Of a stretch of DNA of 64,000 nt, positions 10,264 to 18,132 are shown one piece after another. Source of the stretch: an uncultured Oscillospiraceae bacterium (lineage in GTDB: Bacteria; Bacillota; Clostridia; Oscillospirales; Oscillospiraceae); NCBI GenBank assembly GCA_944386845.1, contig CALXCP010000004.1, positions 1-64,000 of the forward strand, in the 5' to 3' direction. A program made the translations under genes and the position numbers. Within the stretch, counting starts at the first letter, position 1. Each line of letters begins with the position of its first letter. The notes under the pieces were generated by a model. It did not search any database and was not told the DNA's origin. It was given only the letters and a program-made list of their open reading frames with translations.

Positions 10264-10548
10264 TTACTCGACGATCGCCAGGATGTCGTTCTGCTTGACG
10301 ATGGTGTACTCCTCGCCGTCCACCTTGACGGTGGTGCCGGAGTACTTGCCGGTGATGACCTTGTCGCCGGGCTTGACGGTCATGGTGACCTCCTTGCCGT
10401 CCACCAGGCCGCCAGGGCCCACCGCGATGACCTCCGCCACTTCGGGCTTCTCCTGAGCGGAAGCGGCCAGGATCAGGCCGCTCTTGGTGGTCTCCTCGGC
10501 CTCCAGGGCCTTGAGGATGACACGGTCAGCCAAAGGTTTGAGATTCAT
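10264..10548 (-). CDS. groS: Co-chaperonin GroES (10 kDa)
   Basis: 94 residues, full length. It begins MNLKPLADRVILKALEAEETTKSGLIL. It holds the mobile loop and the GGLVDGKEVTMTVKPGDKV and YTIVKQNDILAIVE blocks typical of GroES. It forms the heptameric lid of GroEL. It is the first gene of the operon, with CIRCE 53 bp upstream of its start, so it should be repressed by HrcA and induced by heat. Confidence 0.98.
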   Translation of the reverse strand: MNLKPLADRVILKALEAEETTKSGLILAASAQEKPEVAEVIAVGPGGLVDGKEVTMTVKPGDKVITGKYSGTTVKVDGEEYTIVKQNDILAIVE

Positions 10549-10600
10549 TGTTGCGTCCTCCTTACATATATGGTGATGTGGGTATCAACATGATCAAGGG

Positions 10601-10627
10601 TTAGCACTCAAATAACCTGAGTGCTAA
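10601..10627. promoter_or_regulatory. CIRCE operator (HrcA binding site)
   Basis: TTAGCACTC (10601-10609), nine bases, GAGTGCTAA (10619-10627): the exact CIRCE consensus inverted repeat. It lies directly after the -10 of the groES promoter on the minus strand. Confidence 0.97.
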
Positions 10628-10637
10628 CCTATGGCAA

Positions 10638-10666
10638 ATGATACCCCCGCCCGGCCAAAAAATCAA
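10638..10666 (-). promoter_or_regulatory. groES-groEL promoter
   Basis: Minus-strand -35 TTGATT (10666-10661), 17-bp spacer, -10 TATCAT (10643-10638). The -35 overlaps the T-tract that follows the terminator hairpin of the upstream lipid kinase gene, so one T-run serves both. Confidence 0.75.
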
Positions 10667-10690
10667 GCCCCAATTTGAAAAAATCGGGGC
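10660..10690 (-). terminator. Terminator of the lipid kinase gene
   Basis: On the minus strand GCCCCGATTT and AAATTGGGGC pair with one mismatch around a short loop (10690-10667). TTGATTTTTT follows. Confidence 0.65.
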
Positions 10691-10731
10691 CGATCTCAAA
10701 AATTCATGTTCTGTTCATAAAATGGAGCCGG

Positions 10732-11649
10732 TCACCGGGCGGTTTTGGGGGAATAGTCCAGATAGTCCGGGTAGAAGAAGGCCACCTTTTTCTCCGACAG
10801 GCGGACGGTGAACCGGGTGTCCCGCATGACCTCGCCGTCCACCACGGCGGTGATGGGGGCGGGGGCTGAGAAGGTCACCGACTGCCCGTGGAAGTCCCGG
10901 ATCAGGTCGGGGTGCTCCCGGTAGCGGCCCCGGCTGTACGGCCCCACGAAGCGGAAGAAGGTGGTCCGGCTGACCTCGGGCACCAGCAGCACGTCCAGCA
11001 CCCCGTCGTCGGGCATGGCCTCCCCCACCGGCATGAAGCCGCCGCCGTAGTACCGGCCGTTGCAGATGCACAGGATGGCGGTCTCCCCGTCATGGACCTG
11101 CCCCCCCATCTCGGTGCGCATGGGGATGCAGATGCCCTTGAAGAGCACGTTGACCAGCAGGGAGAGGATGTAGGCCCCGGTGCCCGACACCAGGGGCAGG
11201 GCCTTGTACCGGTGGACGTCGGCGGCGATGCGGGCGTCCACCCCGGCGCACACCACCCCGATGCCCAGCAGGCCGTTGCAGTCCATCAGGTCGAAGTCGG
11301 CCTGGGGCCCCCGGCTCAGGGCGGCCAGGTCGGAGAAGCCCTCCCGGGCGCGGGGGCCGAAGATGCGCAGGAAGTCGTTGCCGGTGCCCAGAGGGACGTT
11401 GGTCACCGCCAGGGTGGGGACGCCGGCGGCCCCGTTGACCACTTCGTTGAGGGTGCCGTCCCCGCCGCAGGCGTAGAGGCGGGCGGGCTCCCCCGCCGCA
11501 CCGGCCTCCCGGGCCAGCTGCCTGGCGTGGCCGGGGCCGTTGGTATAGACGACCTCGCCCCCGGGCACCTGGGCCCGGATGCGCTGGGCCAGCTCCCGCT
11601 GGGCCCTGGCCTGCCCGGCGGTGGGGTTGACGATGAAGATGTGGCGCAT
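10732..11649 (-). CDS. Diacylglycerol kinase family lipid kinase (YegS/DgkB-like)
   Basis: 305 residues from ATG 11649, with AAAGGAGGG 7 bp upstream; a TTG six codons earlier lies inside that ribosome site and is rejected. The catalytic motif is YACGGDGTLNEVVNGA, with VPLGTGNDFLRIF after it, as in the DAGKc domain. It phosphorylates diacylglycerol or a related lipid at the inner membrane face, feeding phospholipid recycling. It ends upstream of the groES promoter and seems to be monocistronic. The exact lipid substrate cannot be told from sequence. Confidence 0.92.
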   Translation of the reverse strand: MRHIFIVNPTAGQARAQRELAQRIRAQVPGGEVVYTNGPGHARQLAREAGAAGEPARLYACGGDGTLNEVVNGAAGVPTLAVTNVPLGTGNDFLRIFGPRAREGFSDLAALSRGPQADFDLMDCNGLLGIGVVCAGVDARIAADVHRYKALPLVSGTGAYILSLLVNVLFKGICIPMRTEMGGQVHDGETAILCICNGRYYGGGFMPVGEAMPDDGVLDVLLVPEVSRTTFFRFVGPYSRGRYREHPDLIRDFHGQSVTFSAPAPITAVVDGEVMRDTRFTVRLSEKKVAFFYPDYLDYSPKTAR

Positions 11650-11665
11650 GGGGCACCCTCCTTTC

Positions 11666-11773
11666 AATTAGGAATTAGGAATGAGGAATTAGGAATTGGC
11701 ATGCTGTCTCCAGCCAGTATCTGAACATACCCGCAGGGCACATCCATAATTCCTAACTCCTAATTCCTAATTC
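11666..11773. repeat. Palindromic repeat with (AATTAGGA)n arms, copy B
   Basis: The left arm is AATTAGGAATTAGGAATGAG and the right arm is its inverted counterpart (AATTCCTAACTCCTAATTCC). They flank about 50 bp unrelated to the core of copy A. It occupies the complete gap between the RNA methyltransferase stop and the lipid kinase ribosome site. Confidence 0.7.
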
Positions 11774-12889
11774 TCAAAGGTACATGAACAGGTCGCACTT
11801 GAGCATCCCGTTGTACAGCTTGCGCTTCTTGTCGGCTCTCCTGCCGAAGGCGCGCTCGAAGTCGGGGTGAGAGGAGAGCAGGAAGAGCTGCCAGCCGTCG
11901 GGGAACTTGGCCCAGGCCCGTCCGAAGGCCCGGTAGAGCTCCTCCGCCTCCCGCTGCTCCAGCAGCCGCTCGCCGTAGGGCGGGTTGGTGACCACCCGGC
12001 CCCGAAGGCCGCCGAAGTGGAAGGTCCGGGCATCGGCCACCTCGAAGGAGATCAGGTCGTCCACCTCGGCCAGGGCGGCGTTGTGCCGGGCCAGCTCCAC
12101 GGCGGCGGGGTCCAGGTCGCCCCCCCAGATCTCATAGGGGCCGTCGAACTCCCGGTCCATGGCCTCGCCGGCGGCGTCCACCCAGAGCCGTGAGGGCAGC
12201 CAGGACCACTTCTGGGCGGAGAAGGTGCGGTTCAGGCCCGGGGCCCGGTTTTTGGCGATGAGGGCGGCCTCGATGGCCACGGTACCGCTGCCGCAGAAGG
12301 GGTCGCAGAAGGGGTCCCGCCCCCGGTACCGGGACAGCAGCACCATGGCGGCGGCCAGCGTCTCCCGCAGGGGGGCGGCCACCCCCTGGGCCCGGTAGCC
12401 CCGCTTGTGCAGCCCCGGCCCGGTGGTGTCCAGCATCAGGGCGGCGGTGTCCTTCATCAGGGAGAACTGGACCTGATAGAGGGCCCCCGTCTCGGGCAGG
12501 GTGGACAGGCCGTACTTCTCCCCCAGCCGGGCGGCCACGGCCTTCTTCACGATGGCCTGGCAGGCGGGCACCGAGTGGAGCTGGGAGTTGAGGCTGTGCC
12601 CCTTCACCGGGAACTGTCCCTCCCGGGGGATGAAGCGCTCCCAGGGCAGGGCCCGGACCCCCTCGAACAGCTCGTCGAAGGTCCGGGCGGGGAAGGTCCC
12701 CAGCACCAGCAGCACCCGCTCCCCGGTGCGCAGGTTCAAATCGAGCCGGGGCAGGTCGGCGGCCGACCCGGCGCACAGCACCCGGCCGTTCTCGGCGCGG
12801 ACCTCGGGCAGGCCCAGACGCCGGACCTCGTCGGCGCACAGGCCCTCCAGGCCGAACAGGGTGGGGATGGCAAAATGCAGCGTTTCCAT
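11774..12889 (-). CDS. THUMP-domain RNA methyltransferase (RlmL/YpsC-like)
   Basis: 371 residues from ATG 12889 with AAGGAG 8 bp upstream. The N-terminal half is a ferredoxin-like plus THUMP RNA-binding region. The C-terminal Rossmann methyltransferase has DPFCGSGTVAIEAAL (SAM motif I) and VVTNPPYGERL (NPPY, N2-guanine/amino methylation). The IWGGDLDPAAVELARHNA block binds the SAM ribose. The family methylates 23S rRNA guanine (RlmL half) or tRNA. This is the single-methyltransferase Gram-positive form. Target base is not certain. Confidence 0.92.
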   Translation of the reverse strand: METLHFAIPTLFGLEGLCADEVRRLGLPEVRAENGRVLCAGSAADLPRLDLNLRTGERVLLVLGTFPARTFDELFEGVRALPWERFIPREGQFPVKGHSLNSQLHSVPACQAIVKKAVAARLGEKYGLSTLPETGALYQVQFSLMKDTAALMLDTTGPGLHKRGYRAQGVAAPLRETLAAAMVLLSRYRGRDPFCDPFCGSGTVAIEAALIAKNRAPGLNRTFSAQKWSWLPSRLWVDAAGEAMDREFDGPYEIWGGDLDPAAVELARHNAALAEVDDLISFEVADARTFHFGGLRGRVVTNPPYGERLLEQREAEELYRAFGRAWAKFPDGWQLFLLSSHPDFERAFGRRADKKRKLYNGMLKCDLFMYL

Positions 12890-13051
12890 GGGCAGGACTC
12901 CTTCGGGACGGAAAGTTTGGTCAGCCCTATTATAGCGGACCGGGCGGCCGGGCGCAATACTCTTCGCGCTCCGGCGCCCCTGAAACGGCCCGGGCGCTGG
13001 AGATCCTTTCGCATTTTGTAATGATTTGTTGTCGCTTTTTACCGGGATCTG

Positions 13052-13060
13052 TGCTATGAT
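13052..13060 (+). promoter_or_regulatory. Extended -10 promoter for the NfeD-SPFH operon
   Basis: TGC followed by TATGAT (13055-13060) is an extended -10. A TTGTCG lies upstream but with a 20-bp gap, so it is unlikely to be a functional -35. About 55 bp before the gene start. Confidence 0.4.
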
Positions 13061-13121
13061 ACATCCAGAATACATACTTCTGTGGTATCCATAGACTTGA
13101 AGAGGAAAGGAAGTGCTGCGT

Positions 13122-13550
13122 ATGCCCATGCCCGCTCTCTGGCTCATCCTGCTGGTGCTCTTCGGCATCGTGGAGGCGGCCACGGTGGGGCTGTTCTCCA
13201 TCTGGTTCGCCGCCGGGGCGCTGGCGGCCATGATCGCCGCCCTGCTCCACGCCCCCCTGTGGCTGCAGATCGTGCTGTTCCTGGCGGTGTCCTTCGTGAC
13301 GCTGCTGCTGATGCGGCCGCTGGCCAAAAAGTTCCTGATCCCCAGCTATCAGCCCACCAACGCCGACCGGATCATCGGCCAGGAGGCGGTGGTCACCGAG
13401 ACCATCGACAACCTGAAGGGCCGGGGGCTGGTCTCGGTGGACGGGACGGTGTGGACCGCCCGGGCCGAGGACGAACAGCCCATCGCCGCCGGCACGGTGG
13501 TGCGGGTGCTGCGCATCGAGGGGGTCAAGGTGTTCGTGGAGGCGGTGTGA
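13122..13550 (+). CDS. NfeD family membrane protein
   Basis: 142 residues from ATG 13122; a GTG at 13113 (145 residues) with AGAGG 7 bp upstream is an equally possible start. Membrane segments come first (ALWLILLVLFGIVEAATVGLF and two more by residue 75). A C-terminal OB-fold follows (GQEAVVTETIDNLKGRGLVSVDGTVW...VVRVLRIEGVKVFVE). NfeD proteins partner SPFH/stomatin proteins in membrane microdomain function, and one is encoded 66 bp downstream. Confidence 0.9.
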   Translation: MPMPALWLILLVLFGIVEAATVGLFSIWFAAGALAAMIAALLHAPLWLQIVLFLAVSFVTLLLMRPLAKKFLIPSYQPTNADRIIGQEAVVTETIDNLKGRGLVSVDGTVWTARAEDEQPIAAGTVVRVLRIEGVKVFVEAV

Positions 13551-13616
13551 CCCGCCCCGGAGGCCGGCCCCTGTGACCTTCCGCCATCTGACGAATGACA
13601 AAAAGGAGGAAAAACG

Positions 13617-14588
13617 ATGGATCTCATCTTCGCGTTGCTGCCCTGGCTCATCCTGGTCCTGATCATCCTGATCGTCCTGGGCTCCTGTATCAAGATCGTG
13701 CCCCAGTCCCGGGCCTTCGTCATCGAGCGCCTGGGCGCCTTCCGCACCGTGTGGAGCGTGGGCCTGCACATCAAGGTGCCCATCTTTGAGCGGGTGGTGA
13801 AGAACGTCTCCCTGAAGGAGCAGGTGGTGGACTTCCCGCCCCAGCCCGTGATCACCAAGGACAACGTCACCATGCAGATCGACACGGTGATCTACTTCCA
13901 GATCACCGACCCCAAGATGTACACCTACGGGGTGGAAAACCCCATGAACGCCATCGAGAACCTCACCGCCACCACCCTGCGGAACATCATCGGCGACCTG
14001 GAGCTGGACCAGTCCCTGACCAGCCGGGACCACATCAACAGCCAGATGCGCGCCATCCTGGACGAGGCCACCGACAACTGGGGCATCAAGGTCAACCGGG
14101 TGGAGCTGAAGAACATCATGCCCCCCCGGGACATCCAGGAGTCCATGGAGAAGCAGATGCGGGCCGAGCGGGAGCGCCGGGAGTCCATCCTCCAGGCCGA
14201 GGGCACCAAGCAGTCCCAGATCCTGGTGGCCGAGGGCGAGAAGCAGGCCGCCATCCTCCGGGCCGACGCCGAGAAGCAGGCCGCCATCCTCCAGGCCGAG
14301 GGCGCCAAGCAGGCCAAGATCCTGGAAGCCGAGGCGGAGGCCACCGCCATCCTGAAGGTGCAGCAGGCCACCGCCGACGCCATCAAGCTCATCAACGAGG
14401 CCGACCCCAGCGAGGGCGTGCTGACCATCAAGGCGCTGGAGGCCTTCCAGGCCGCCGCCGACGGTAAGGCCACCAAGATCATCATCCCCAGCGAGATCCA
14501 GGGCATCGCCGGCCTGGCCGCCGGGGTCAAGGGCGTGTGGGACGCCGTGGAGCCCAAGAATCCTCCCAAGACCGCCCCCAGGCAGTAA
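13617..14588 (+). CDS. SPFH/stomatin-like membrane protein (QmcA-like)
   Basis: 323 residues. It has an N-terminal membrane segment (LLPWLILVLIILIVLGSCI) and then an SPFH/Band 7 domain (VPQSRAFVIERLGAF..DNVTMQIDTVIYFQI). A long Ala/Glu/Lys-rich coiled coil made of repeated QAEGxKQAAIL-type units runs over about residues 190-260. The C-terminus has a KIIIPSEIQGIAGLAAG block typical of the family. Forms large membrane assemblies. Operon partner of the NfeD gene; AAAAGGAGG ribosome site. Confidence 0.93.
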   Translation: MDLIFALLPWLILVLIILIVLGSCIKIVPQSRAFVIERLGAFRTVWSVGLHIKVPIFERVVKNVSLKEQVVDFPPQPVITKDNVTMQIDTVIYFQITDPKMYTYGVENPMNAIENLTATTLRNIIGDLELDQSLTSRDHINSQMRAILDEATDNWGIKVNRVELKNIMPPRDIQESMEKQMRAERERRESILQAEGTKQSQILVAEGEKQAAILRADAEKQAAILQAEGAKQAKILEAEAEATAILKVQQATADAIKLINEADPSEGVLTIKALEAFQAAADGKATKIIIPSEIQGIAGLAAGVKGVWDAVEPKNPPKTAPRQ

Positions 14589-14597
14589 AAAAACTTC

Positions 14598-14634
14598 AAG
14601 GACGCCCCCGCCGCATGGCGGGGGCGTCCTTTTG
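14598..14634 (+). terminator. Terminator after the SPFH gene (possibly bidirectional)
   Basis: Perfect 14-bp stem AGGACGCCCCCGCC/GGCGGGGGCGTCCT (14599-14612 with 14617-14630) with loop GCAT, then TTTT. It also sits downstream of the converging tlpA-like gene. Confidence 0.85.
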
Positions 14635-14647
14635 TCCTTTTGAGCCT

Positions 14648-15232
14648 TCACTCCGTCAGGCCGGGCACCAGCAGCTCCAGCCCTGTCTCCAGCGCCTCGG
14701 GGGTGAGCATGGACTCGGCGTAGGCCACCACGTTCCCCTCCGCGTCGATGAAGAAGGTGGTGGGGAAGGCCCGGATGCCGTAGGTGTAGGTGGCGGTCTG
14801 GTCGGTGTCATAGCCCACCGTGAAGGTGAACCCCTGCTCCTCCACATAGGCCCGGCCCGACTCCTCCGTCTCCCCCATGAAGCCCACCGAGTCCACCATG
14901 AGGAAGGTCACCTGGTCGCCGTAGGCCTGGTGGGCCGCCTCGAAGTCGGGCATCTCGGTGCGGCAGGGGCCGCACTTGCTGGTCCAGAAGTTCAGCACGA
15001 CGGGCTTATCCCCCACCAGCTGAGAGAGGGTCAGCTCCTCCCCGCCGGCCCCCTGGACGGTGAAGTCGGGGGCGGCCACCGTCTGGGCGGGGGCGCCCCC
15101 CTGCTGGCTGGGGGCGGTGTTCAGCAGGTCGGGGTCCAGCCCCCTGGACAGCATGGGGTACAGGGCGGCGGCCAGCGCCAGCAGGAACACCAGCGCCGCC
15201 GCGCCGATGAGCAGCTTTCGTTTCTGATCCAC
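14648..15232 (-). CDS. TlpA-family thiol-disulfide oxidoreductase
   Basis: 194 residues from GTG 15232 with GGGAGG 8 bp upstream. An N-terminal membrane anchor (LLIGAAALVFLLALAAALY) precedes a thioredoxin fold with active site SKCGPCR (Cys87, Cys90) and the cis-Pro in AFPTTFFIDAEG. It should face the outside and receive electrons through the CcdA protein encoded 14 bp upstream. The pair reduces extracytoplasmic protein thiols or haem-protein cysteines; the client is unknown. Confidence 0.93.
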   Translation of the reverse strand: MDQKRKLLIGAAALVFLLALAAALYPMLSRGLDPDLLNTAPSQQGGAPAQTVAAPDFTVQGAGGEELTLSQLVGDKPVVLNFWTSKCGPCRTEMPDFEAAHQAYGDQVTFLMVDSVGFMGETEESGRAYVEEQGFTFTVGYDTDQTATYTYGIRAFPTTFFIDAEGNVVAYAESMLTPEALETGLELLVPGLTE

Positions 15233-15246
15233 GGTCTTCCCTCCCG

Positions 15247-15906
15247 TCAGGCGAACACGGACAGCAGCCGGCTGAGCTGCCCGGTGGCCATGAAGAGGCC
15301 CACCAGCACCAGCAGGGCGCCGCACACCTTGTTGATGACGTCGTAGTGCCGCTTGATCCAGTCAAAGGCGGTCTTCAGCCGGCCGATGAGCATGGCGCTG
15401 AGGAAGAAGGGGATGCCCAGCCCGGCGGAGTAGCACAGCAGGAGCAGCAGCCCCCGCAGGGCCGACCCCTGCTGAGAGGCCAGCAGCAGGGCGGAGCCCA
15501 GAAAGGCCCCCACGCAGGGGGTCCAGCCCACGGCGAACACCAGCCCGAACAGCAGCGAGGAGAAAAAGCCCAGCCGGCCCACCTGCCGGGGGCCGCTCCC
15601 CCGGAACAGGCTCAGCCGGAACACGCCGAGATAGTTCAGGCCGAAGAGGACCACGATGGCCCCGCCGATCACGTTCACAGCCGTGTGGTACCGGCTCAGC
15701 AAGCCACCCAGGGTGCCCGCGAAGGCCCCCAGGGCCAGGAACACGAGGGTAAACCCGGCGATGAAGCCCAGGGCGTTCCGGGCGGTACGGCCGGGGCTCT
15801 CCTCCGCGCCGCCGGCGAAGTAGGACACGTAGATGGGCAGCATGGGCAGCAGGCAGGGGGAGATGAAGGTCACCACCCCCTCCAGAAAGGTGATGAGGAA
15901 GGTCAA
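15247..15906 (-). CDS. ccdA: CcdA-type cytochrome c biogenesis/thiol transport protein
   Basis: 219 residues, six membrane segments. The two conserved cysteine sites are FISPCLLPMLPIYVSYF and VGWTPCVGAFLGSALLL, which form the membrane disulfide relay of CcdA. It passes electrons from cytoplasmic thioredoxin to the TlpA-like protein encoded next. It overlaps the upstream small membrane gene by 4 bp (ATGA). Confidence 0.93.
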   Translation of the reverse strand: MTFLITFLEGVVTFISPCLLPMLPIYVSYFAGGAEESPGRTARNALGFIAGFTLVFLALGAFAGTLGGLLSRYHTAVNVIGGAIVVLFGLNYLGVFRLSLFRGSGPRQVGRLGFFSSLLFGLVFAVGWTPCVGAFLGSALLLASQQGSALRGLLLLLCYSAGLGIPFFLSAMLIGRLKTAFDWIKRHYDVINKVCGALLVLVGLFMATGQLSRLLSVFA

Positions 15907-16133
15907 CGGGGGCCGCCTTTCTCCGGGGCTCCGGGCTCCCGGCGGAAGATCTGGGACAGCAGGGCGCCCAGCACGGCGCCGTACACCAGCATGAACGGGG
16001 CGCTGCCCACCATGGGGCAGGCCCCCGAGGCGCAGCCCGCCAGCCGCTGCACGGCCAGCCCGGCGGCCGCCCCGAGGGCGGTCCAGAGCAGCGCCCGCCG
16101 GCGCCGGCGGAGATGGTCAAGGATGGTCTTCAT
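15903..16133 (-). CDS. Small membrane protein with paired cysteines (DUF6132-like)
   Basis: 76 residues from ATG 16133, with AAAGGAGG upstream. Basic N-terminus (HLRRRRRALLWTALG), two membrane segments and a CASGACPM motif between them. The spacing C-x4-CP resembles that of the DUF6132 group of small membrane proteins seen with rhodanese and thiol-redox genes; this is recalled, not tested. It is first in the operon with ccdA and the TlpA-like gene, so the cysteines may take part in the same redox relay. Confidence 0.7.
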   Translation of the reverse strand: MKTILDHLRRRRRALLWTALGAAAGLAVQRLAGCASGACPMVGSAPFMLVYGAVLGALLSQIFRREPGAPEKGGPR

Positions 16134-16177
16134 GGCGCTTCCTCCTTTGAGATGTGGCGAGGCATCTTTCACCCCTA

Positions 16178-16570
16178 TTATACCACCGGCGGCCCGGCCT
16201 TCCGTGACCAGGTCACCGAAAGGGCCCGGACGGCCAGGTAGACCGCCCCGCCGGCCAGATAGGCGGCCACGTCCCACGGGTCGGCCACCGCCGACGGCTT
16301 CCACAGGGGGGCGGCCAGCTCCCACACCAGGGCGGCGGCCAGCGTCAGGGCCAGTCCCGCCGCCGGGGGCAGGGGTCGCCGCCCCGCCCACAGGAGCAGC
16401 AGGTCGGCCCAGGCCAGGATGGCCGCCCCGGCAAACAGGTCGTTGGCCCAGCACACCAGGAAGTGCCGCGCCGCGCCGCCGGTGACGTGCCGCAGCCACA
16501 GGTGGTTGGCGGCATACTCCAGGGCGGCGGCGGCCAGCACCGCCCCCCGGAGCCCCACGGCCCGGCTCAC
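16178..16570 (-). CDS. Small polytopic membrane protein, VanZ-like
   Basis: 130 residues from GTG 16570, which overlaps the stop of the HTH gene (TGTGA). About four membrane segments (LRGAVLAAAALEYAANHLWL, LFAGAAILAWADLLLLW, AAGLALTLAAALVWELAAPLW, DVAAYLAGGAVYLAVRAL). The E-x-x-x-P...D-x-W-D-V-x-A-Y-x-x-G pattern is reminiscent of VanZ-like proteins. Function unknown; coupled to the HTH regulator. Confidence 0.65.
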   Translation of the reverse strand: MSRAVGLRGAVLAAAALEYAANHLWLRHVTGGAARHFLVCWANDLFAGAAILAWADLLLLWAGRRPLPPAAGLALTLAAALVWELAAPLWKPSAVADPWDVAAYLAGGAVYLAVRALSVTWSRKAGPPVV

Positions 16571-17295
16571 AGGAAGGCCAGGATCAGGACGGCCGCGATG
16601 ATGCCCACCACCACCGCCAGCACGGTCTTGCCGAAGGTCATGCCGCTCTTCTCCTCCGGGGGCTGGAACTGCTCCCGGGGGACGGGCCTGGCCCGGCGCA
16701 GCTCCTCCGGCGTGTCCCCGTCGCCATCCCGGTAGACGTCCGGATAGACGCCGGCATCCTTGAAGAGCTCCAGGGCCTGGCCCACCTGCGCCCAGTCCAG
16801 CCCCCGGCACAGGATCACCGGGGCCCGGTCCACGATGTCGGCGGCCTCCCCGCTGCCGATGGGCTCAGTCCAGGGGGCACCCTGCCGGGCCCACTCCCTC
16901 CAGGAGAGGTTGGACACCGCGTCGCGGGTGAAGTAGGGCCGCTCCCCCGGCACGGGGAGCAGCAGGGTATACCGGTCCGACCGGCCCCCCTCGGTGAGCG
17001 AGGCCCCGCAGTTGGGGCAGTAGCTGTCCCGCTGGGTGACCCCGGCGCCGCACCGGGGGCAGCGTCTGGAGGGCGAGGCCTCCCCGTCCTCTTCCCCCAG
17101 CAGCAGCCAGTCGGAGGGCACCCCCAGCTCCCGGCACATGGCGGCCAGATAGGCCACGTCGGGGTTGGCGGCCCCCGACTCCCATTTGGAGATGGCCTGC
17201 CGGGACACCCCCAGCTTCTCCCCCAGCTGCTCCTGGGACAGGCCGGCGGCCTTCCTGGCCTGGGCGATGCGGTCCTTCAGCTCCATCTGCTCCAT
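16567..17295 (-). CDS. HTH (XRE) regulator with zinc ribbon and C-terminal membrane anchor
   Basis: 242 residues. An XRE helix-turn-helix spans residues 7-60 (LSQEQLGEKLGVSRQAISKWESG). A zinc ribbon with two CxxC pairs lies at 79-101 (CPRCGAG...CPNCGAS), then a low-complexity region, and a C-terminal membrane segment (TVLAVVVGIIAAVLILAFL). Membrane-anchored DNA-binding proteins of this layout are common in Clostridia. It probably regulates its own gene through the palindrome at 17322-17336. Confidence 0.85.
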   Translation of the reverse strand: MEQMELKDRIAQARKAAGLSQEQLGEKLGVSRQAISKWESGAANPDVAYLAAMCRELGVPSDWLLLGEEDGEASPSRRCPRCGAGVTQRDSYCPNCGASLTEGGRSDRYTLLLPVPGERPYFTRDAVSNLSWREWARQGAPWTEPIGSGEAADIVDRAPVILCRGLDWAQVGQALELFKDAGVYPDVYRDGDGDTPEELRRARPVPREQFQPPEEKSGMTFGKTVLAVVVGIIAAVLILAFL

Positions 17296-17321
17296 ATCGT
17301 TCTCCTCTCTTTCTTCGAGAC

Positions 17322-17336
17322 GTGGAACGTTTCCAC
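17322..17336. promoter_or_regulatory. Palindromic operator upstream of the HTH gene
   Basis: GTGGAA-CGT-TTCCAC, a 6-bp perfect inverted repeat with a 3-bp centre, 27 bp before the HTH gene start. Suitable for a dimeric XRE repressor acting on its own promoter; inferred. Confidence 0.5.
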
Positions 17337-17476
17337 CCCCAATGTACCAGAAACGGGCCGCCTTGGCAAGAAAAGAAAGCTGGCATCCTGTCAACCCCAG
17401 GTCGCAAAGCCGAAAAAGGCGCCGCCGGAGGGGCCTCCGCATAGGATGGATAAAGTCTGTCGTAGGAGGGATCGCC

Positions 17477-18067
17477 ATGGCACGCGACGCGAGAGAAGCG
17501 GACCCCACCGGGGACGGCGGGGCCCTGTTCCGCCGGGTGTGGTCCCGGGTGATGCCCGGGGACCGGCCCGACTGCCCCATCCTGGTGCTGCCGCCCCCGG
17601 AGGAGGGCGGGGCACCCCCCGCTCTTCCCGTCCCGGCGGGCGGGCCCGCCCGGCGGGACCTCCCGCCGGAGGAGGCCCTGCTGGCCCGCCTCCAGGACCT
17701 GGCGGCGGCCCGGGCCGTGCTGGCCGCCGACTGCGCCCGGCTCGCCCGGCGGTGGGGCGGCGCCCGGGGACGCTCTCTGTCCGCCCTGGCGGCAGCGGAG
17801 CGGAACCAGCTCCGGCGGCTGGAGGCGGCCTGCTTCCTGCTCTCCGGGGTGCAGACGCTCCCCGCCCCGCCTCCCCGGCCCCTGCCCCCCGCTCCCCTCC
17901 CCGCCGCCCTGCGGCGGCTGTTTGTGGGGGAGGGGCGGTGGCTGACCCTGTTGGAGGAGGCCCGGGGGGCGGCGGAGGGAGCCGGTCTGGGGGAGCTGGC
18001 CGCCGGTCTTGCCGGGGAGAGCGCCGGCTGGCGGCGGGCGCTGGCCCGGCTGGCCAAAGGCCTGTGA
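17477..18067 (+). CDS. Hypothetical helical protein
   Basis: 196 residues from ATG 17477 with TAGGAGGG 6 bp upstream. Very rich in Ala, Arg, Leu and Pro, mostly helical (EEALLARLQDLAAARAVLAA, LAAAERNQLRRLEAACFLLS, LFVGEGRWLTLLEEARGAAE). The helix pattern with paired E-x-x-Q/H-like positions could be a degenerate ferritin-like bundle, but metal ligands are not clear. I do not recognise the family. Divergent from the HTH gene; followed by a strong promoter for the hydrolase. Confidence 0.6.
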   Translation: MARDAREADPTGDGGALFRRVWSRVMPGDRPDCPILVLPPPEEGGAPPALPVPAGGPARRDLPPEEALLARLQDLAAARAVLAADCARLARRWGGARGRSLSALAAAERNQLRRLEAACFLLSGVQTLPAPPPRPLPPAPLPAALRRLFVGEGRWLTLLEEARGAAEGAGLGELAAGLAGESAGWRRALARLAKGL

Positions 18068-18071
18068 CCCC

Positions 18072-18100
18072 TTGCAGCCGGGGCCGGGCGGGGGTATAAT
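18072..18100 (+). promoter_or_regulatory. Promoter of the alpha/beta hydrolase gene
   Basis: TTGCAG (18072-18077), 17-bp spacer, TATAAT (18095-18100), 32 bp before the start codon. Confidence 0.75.
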
Positions 18101-18132
18101 AGGGGCATCAGACAAGAGAGGACGGATGCCCC

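Noticed and set aside
14160..14400. Tandem DNA repeats suggesting a CRISPR or satellite
   Set aside because: These are codon-level repeats (QAEGxKQAAIL-type units) of the SPFH coiled coil within a reading frame.
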